Shown here piece by piece: positions 61,614 through 64,000 of a stretch of 64,000 nt of DNA. The translations under genes and the position numbers were made by a program. Within the stretch, counting starts at the first letter, position 1. Each line of letters opens with the position of its first letter. Under the pieces are notes generated by a model. The model was not told the origin of the DNA. It did not search any database and saw only the letters and a program-made list of their open reading frames with translations. Origin of the DNA: Caccoplasma_A sp045587545 (GTDB lineage: Bacteria; Bacteroidota; Bacteroidia; Bacteroidales; G3-4614). The stretch lies in assembly GCA_045587545.1 (NCBI GenBank), contig JAZNCN010000003.1:20387-84386 (forward strand). The letters run 5' to 3'.

Positions 61614-64000
61614 TTATCTTTTTACAAGTTTAATTGTACGAACAATTGAATTATTTTCAGCAACAACTTTTAGTATATATATTCCCTTGTCTCCATTGAC
61701 ATCAACCCTTACTATCTCGTTTGCCTCTACTGATAGAGATTTACTCTCTATCAATTTCCCGTCAAGGGCTACTATATCTATTGTGTATGCCCCCTCTTTT
61801 ACAAACGATAGATTTACATAATCGGTAAATGGATTGGGATATAGACTCATTTGGTCAACAACAGCTCCTTCTATTCCATCGGGATATGGTACTATTACTA
61901 TATCAACCAATTTGGTTTCGCTACTACCCCACATATTTTTAAGGGTTAATCCTGTGGTATATGTTCCTGTAGCATTGTATGATATTCTTGCTCCATTTGA
62001 CAATGTTGTCAACTCTGCTTCTGGTGTATTCCACTCGGGGATTGTTGTTACTTGGTAACTTCCTGAAATCATTGGATTACCCAACTCATCGTTTGACGCA
62101 TTGATTACTGTCTCTACTTTATCTGAAGAGGTATTCTCTTCTCCTAATGTCGAGATCATCTCTGCAACATATGACGAACCTTTTTTCCCTAAGTTGGGGA
62201 ATACTTTCTTTCCTTCACTATTCTCAGTGGTTGTCTCAAAAGTCCAATATCCCTGCAATCCGCTTGGTGCTACAGAGTATCCTTTCATGGCTGCTTGTAT
62301 CTCTGTATCAGTTAATACTCGATCCCATACTTGGAATTCATCTACCCAACCATTAAATCCGCTCTTATAGACACTTGTTCCTCCTACATAAACACTACTT
62401 CCCTGTACTCTTACAGCATTGTTTGTTATATGTTGGATTGTGGTTTCTGCAACTTTTTTTCCGTTGAAATACATTTTTTGTTTATTATCAACTCCAAATG
62501 TTACGGCTATGTGTGTCCATTGGCCTTCGTTTACACTATGGTCGTTTGACATCATATTAGAATTGGGAGAATCATGTTCTGTCCAACCGTAAGTATTAAA
62601 CGATATCTCATTTTCCAAATGTATTTTATCTGCGGCAGTTGATGTTGCCCCGGTCTCTTTCAATGCCATCTGCTCAGGACGAATAGTCACCCAGAAATCG
62701 CCCCAATTATTGTGTGGCCATGACTCCGTAAAACTTCGTTTGTCAATTAAATTTGTTCCTTGACTGTTGTGGGTTAGTTTATCGGTCTTAAACCACATCA
62801 TATATGTGTATGGGCGTGAACCAACAACTTCAGGGAAACGCAACAAATTGGGATCTTCTACTTTTACTGAACGAGATACTGTTCCCTCTCCTAAACGAGA
62901 TGTTGTATATGACAATGTTATTTCATCATCTTTATATGCTTTATTTGTACTGGCTGCAAGAGATGTTAAAATAGGTATCGCTCCTGTACCTATAGGCGAT
63001 ACTTGAATAATTCCGCGAGTGTACGCTACTGTCCCATCGCTATTGGTTATTTTCACATCGTAAGAGCCTTCATTTGGCAATGACAGTGTTATTGATTTTG
63101 TATTATTGAATGTTTTAACAGAAGCTCCTGTCAATGAGTTTATAACTTCCCATGTTGCTGCAGGGTGATTGCTGTCAATATATTTTATTGTGAATTCTTC
63201 ATTTGCTTTTATTATAGGTTTATCTATTTCTGTTCCCTCAACTATTGTTGGTTCAATAGTCATTGGTTCCAACCATTCGCCCCATGCTATTTCACTCTCT
63301 TTTTCGCCATCAAGGCTCACTGCTGATACTCCGATGCGTATTTTTCCTCCTATTTCTGTATCATACGGTGCCGCTACTACATATGCTGCCCAAGATGTTG
63401 TTGCTGTAAAGACTTTTTCATCTTTACCTTCTTGTTGTGTATAAATACGGAAGTATGAAGTATTAACATCTGAATTATATATAGGTTCATATGCCTCTTT
63501 TGGTGTTCCTGTGTATGCATTGGTCATATTATATATGATTTTCATATCAACTCCTTTGTAGTTGCGAGCCATCATTTTAACCTTATCCACAACAGGAACG
63601 TTGGGGAGTGCAGAACTACCTACTTCTCCTCTTGTTAGTGATATTTGACCTATCAGTATTTTAAAGTCATCGGAAGTATTGGTAAATTTCAAACCTATCT
63701 GTGCTATTGTTGAACTTTGTAATTTTAATTGGCGATTACTGATTTGTGTGCTTACTGTTAACCAGCCATTTGCATCTTCATCGCCTGTTGCATATGTTGC
63801 GTTTGCCTTTATTACTTTTTCTACGACATTTGTTTCATCTCCCTCTTTTGAACATGCCCATGTTATTGTTCCTGTTCCTGAAAGAACTTTATAGCGTATA
63901 GTCAAATAATCGCCCGATTTGGCTGTTTCATATTTTGTTTTGAAAAGTTGCAAATATGTTTTGTCTGTTGCTCCTGATATTTGTAAACATGAACCTCCAA
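61614..64000 (-). CDS. T9SS-sorted extracellular protein with LamG domain, N-terminus beyond window
   Basis: The frame is open to the right edge, so at least ~795 C-terminal residues are seen and the start is missing. Visible order: a galactose-binding-like domain (GGSCLQISGATDK...), a beta-sandwich/Fn3-like region (~130-230), an Ig/PKD-like region (~240-330), a concanavalin A-like LamG domain (~340-590: YTYMMWFKTDKL, GQWTHIAVTFGVDNKQKMYFNGKKV, FNGWVDEFQVWDRVL), a beta region, and a T9SS type A sorting domain (~715-795: LYPNPFTDYVNLSFVKEG, GIYILKVV, ending KLVKR). The first visible domain resembles the one after GH85 endo-N-acetylglucosaminidase catalytic domains, so a glycan-active enzyme is possible but unproven. 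Confidence 0.85.
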   Translation of the reverse strand, partial: GGSCLQISGATDKTYLQLFKTKYETAKSGDYLTIRYKVLSGTGTITWACSKEGDETNVVEKVIKANATYATGDEDANGWLTVSTQISNRQLKLQSSTIAQIGLKFTNTSDDFKILIGQISLTRGEVGSSALPNVPVVDKVKMMARNYKGVDMKIIYNMTNAYTGTPKEAYEPIYNSDVNTSYFRIYTQQEGKDEKVFTATTSWAAYVVAAPYDTEIGGKIRIGVSAVSLDGEKESEIAWGEWLEPMTIEPTIVEGTEIDKPIIKANEEFTIKYIDSNHPAATWEVINSLTGASVKTFNNTKSITLSLPNEGSYDVKITNSDGTVAYTRGIIQVSPIGTGAIPILTSLAASTNKAYKDDEITLSYTTSRLGEGTVSRSVKVEDPNLLRFPEVVGSRPYTYMMWFKTDKLTHNSQGTNLIDKRSFTESWPHNNWGDFWVTIRPEQMALKETGATSTAADKIHLENEISFNTYGWTEHDSPNSNMMSNDHSVNEGQWTHIAVTFGVDNKQKMYFNGKKVAETTIQHITNNAVRVQGSSVYVGGTSVYKSGFNGWVDEFQVWDRVLTDTEIQAAMKGYSVAPSGLQGYWTFETTTENSEGKKVFPNLGKKGSSYVAEMISTLGEENTSSDKVETVINASNDELGNPMISGSYQVTTIPEWNTPEAELTTLSNGARISYNATGTYTTGLTLKNMWGSSETKLVDIVIVPYPDGIEGAVVDQMSLYPNPFTDYVNLSFVKEGAYTIDIVALDGKLIESKSLSVEANEIVRVDVNGDKGIYILKVVAENNSIVRTIKLVKR

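Overview
The window reads as chromosome of a member of the Bacteroidales (Bacteroidetes), probably from a gut-like habitat. The evidence is the AT-rich sequence, promoters of the Bacteroidetes type (TTG or TTTG about 20 bases before TAnnTTTG), type IX secretion (T9SS) C-terminal sorting domains, and FISUMP-type surface proteins. It also carries a paralogous EF-G2, an RprX/RprY-like two-component pair, a GH92 mannosidase, methylmalonyl-CoA mutase as separate MutA and MutB, and the tig-clpP-clpX-recQ block. I cannot fix the family or genus. No tRNA, rRNA, CRISPR array, prophage or intact transposase was recognised.

Layout. 1-4.5 kb: the end of an RND pump, hpt, and an ABC-F ATPase. 4.6-10.3 kb: a candidate structured RNA with its own promoter and terminator, followed by a tight four-gene run (DUF2971, PEGA-repeat envelope protein, two LPP20-like secreted proteins). 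10.3-18.2 kb: mfd, the operon DUF4783-nadC-ferredoxin/nitroreductase-yigZ, rlmH and hemW. 18.4-25.3 kb: an EF-G2-like factor lacking the catalytic His, rprX/rprY and mutL. 25.3-32 kb: envelope biogenesis genes (OstA-like, two parvulin PPIases) and guaB. 32-38.5 kb: recQ, clpX, clpP, tig and a small RRM protein. 38.5-40.2 kb: an accessory stretch with a FISUMP protein and a T9SS-sorted protein. 41-49.4 kb: GH92, dnaG and mutA-mutB. 49.4-52.8 kb: a repeat-rich accessory stretch with a second FISUMP lipoprotein carrying InlB-like repeats. 52.8-60.7 kb: gdhA, ruvC-metH, ddh and lgt. 60.8-64 kb: an SDR enzyme and the C-terminal part of a T9SS-sorted LamG protein that runs off the window.

How the parts work together. 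Most genes are housekeeping: repair and recombination (mfd, mutL, recQ, ruvC, dnaG), proteostasis (tig, clpP, clpX, PPIases), and envelope assembly (lgt, OstA-like). Two B12-dependent enzymes (MutAB, MetH) imply a cobalamin need or supply. NadC, GdhA, Ddh, GuaB and Hpt cover NAD, nitrogen/lysine and purine metabolism. GH92 and the T9SS-sorted LamG protein point to host or dietary glycan use.

The least ordinary content is between genes. There are 102-bp elements bounded by two covarying palindromes (REPIN-like), a gene-end repeat whose arms supply stop codons, a 90-bp repeat, a duplicated promoter before GH92, and hairpins that abut the stop codons of both FISUMP genes. Those two genes are almost identical just upstream of their 3' ends but strongly diversified at the ends themselves, resembling targets of a diversity-generating retroelement although no reverse transcriptase is present here.
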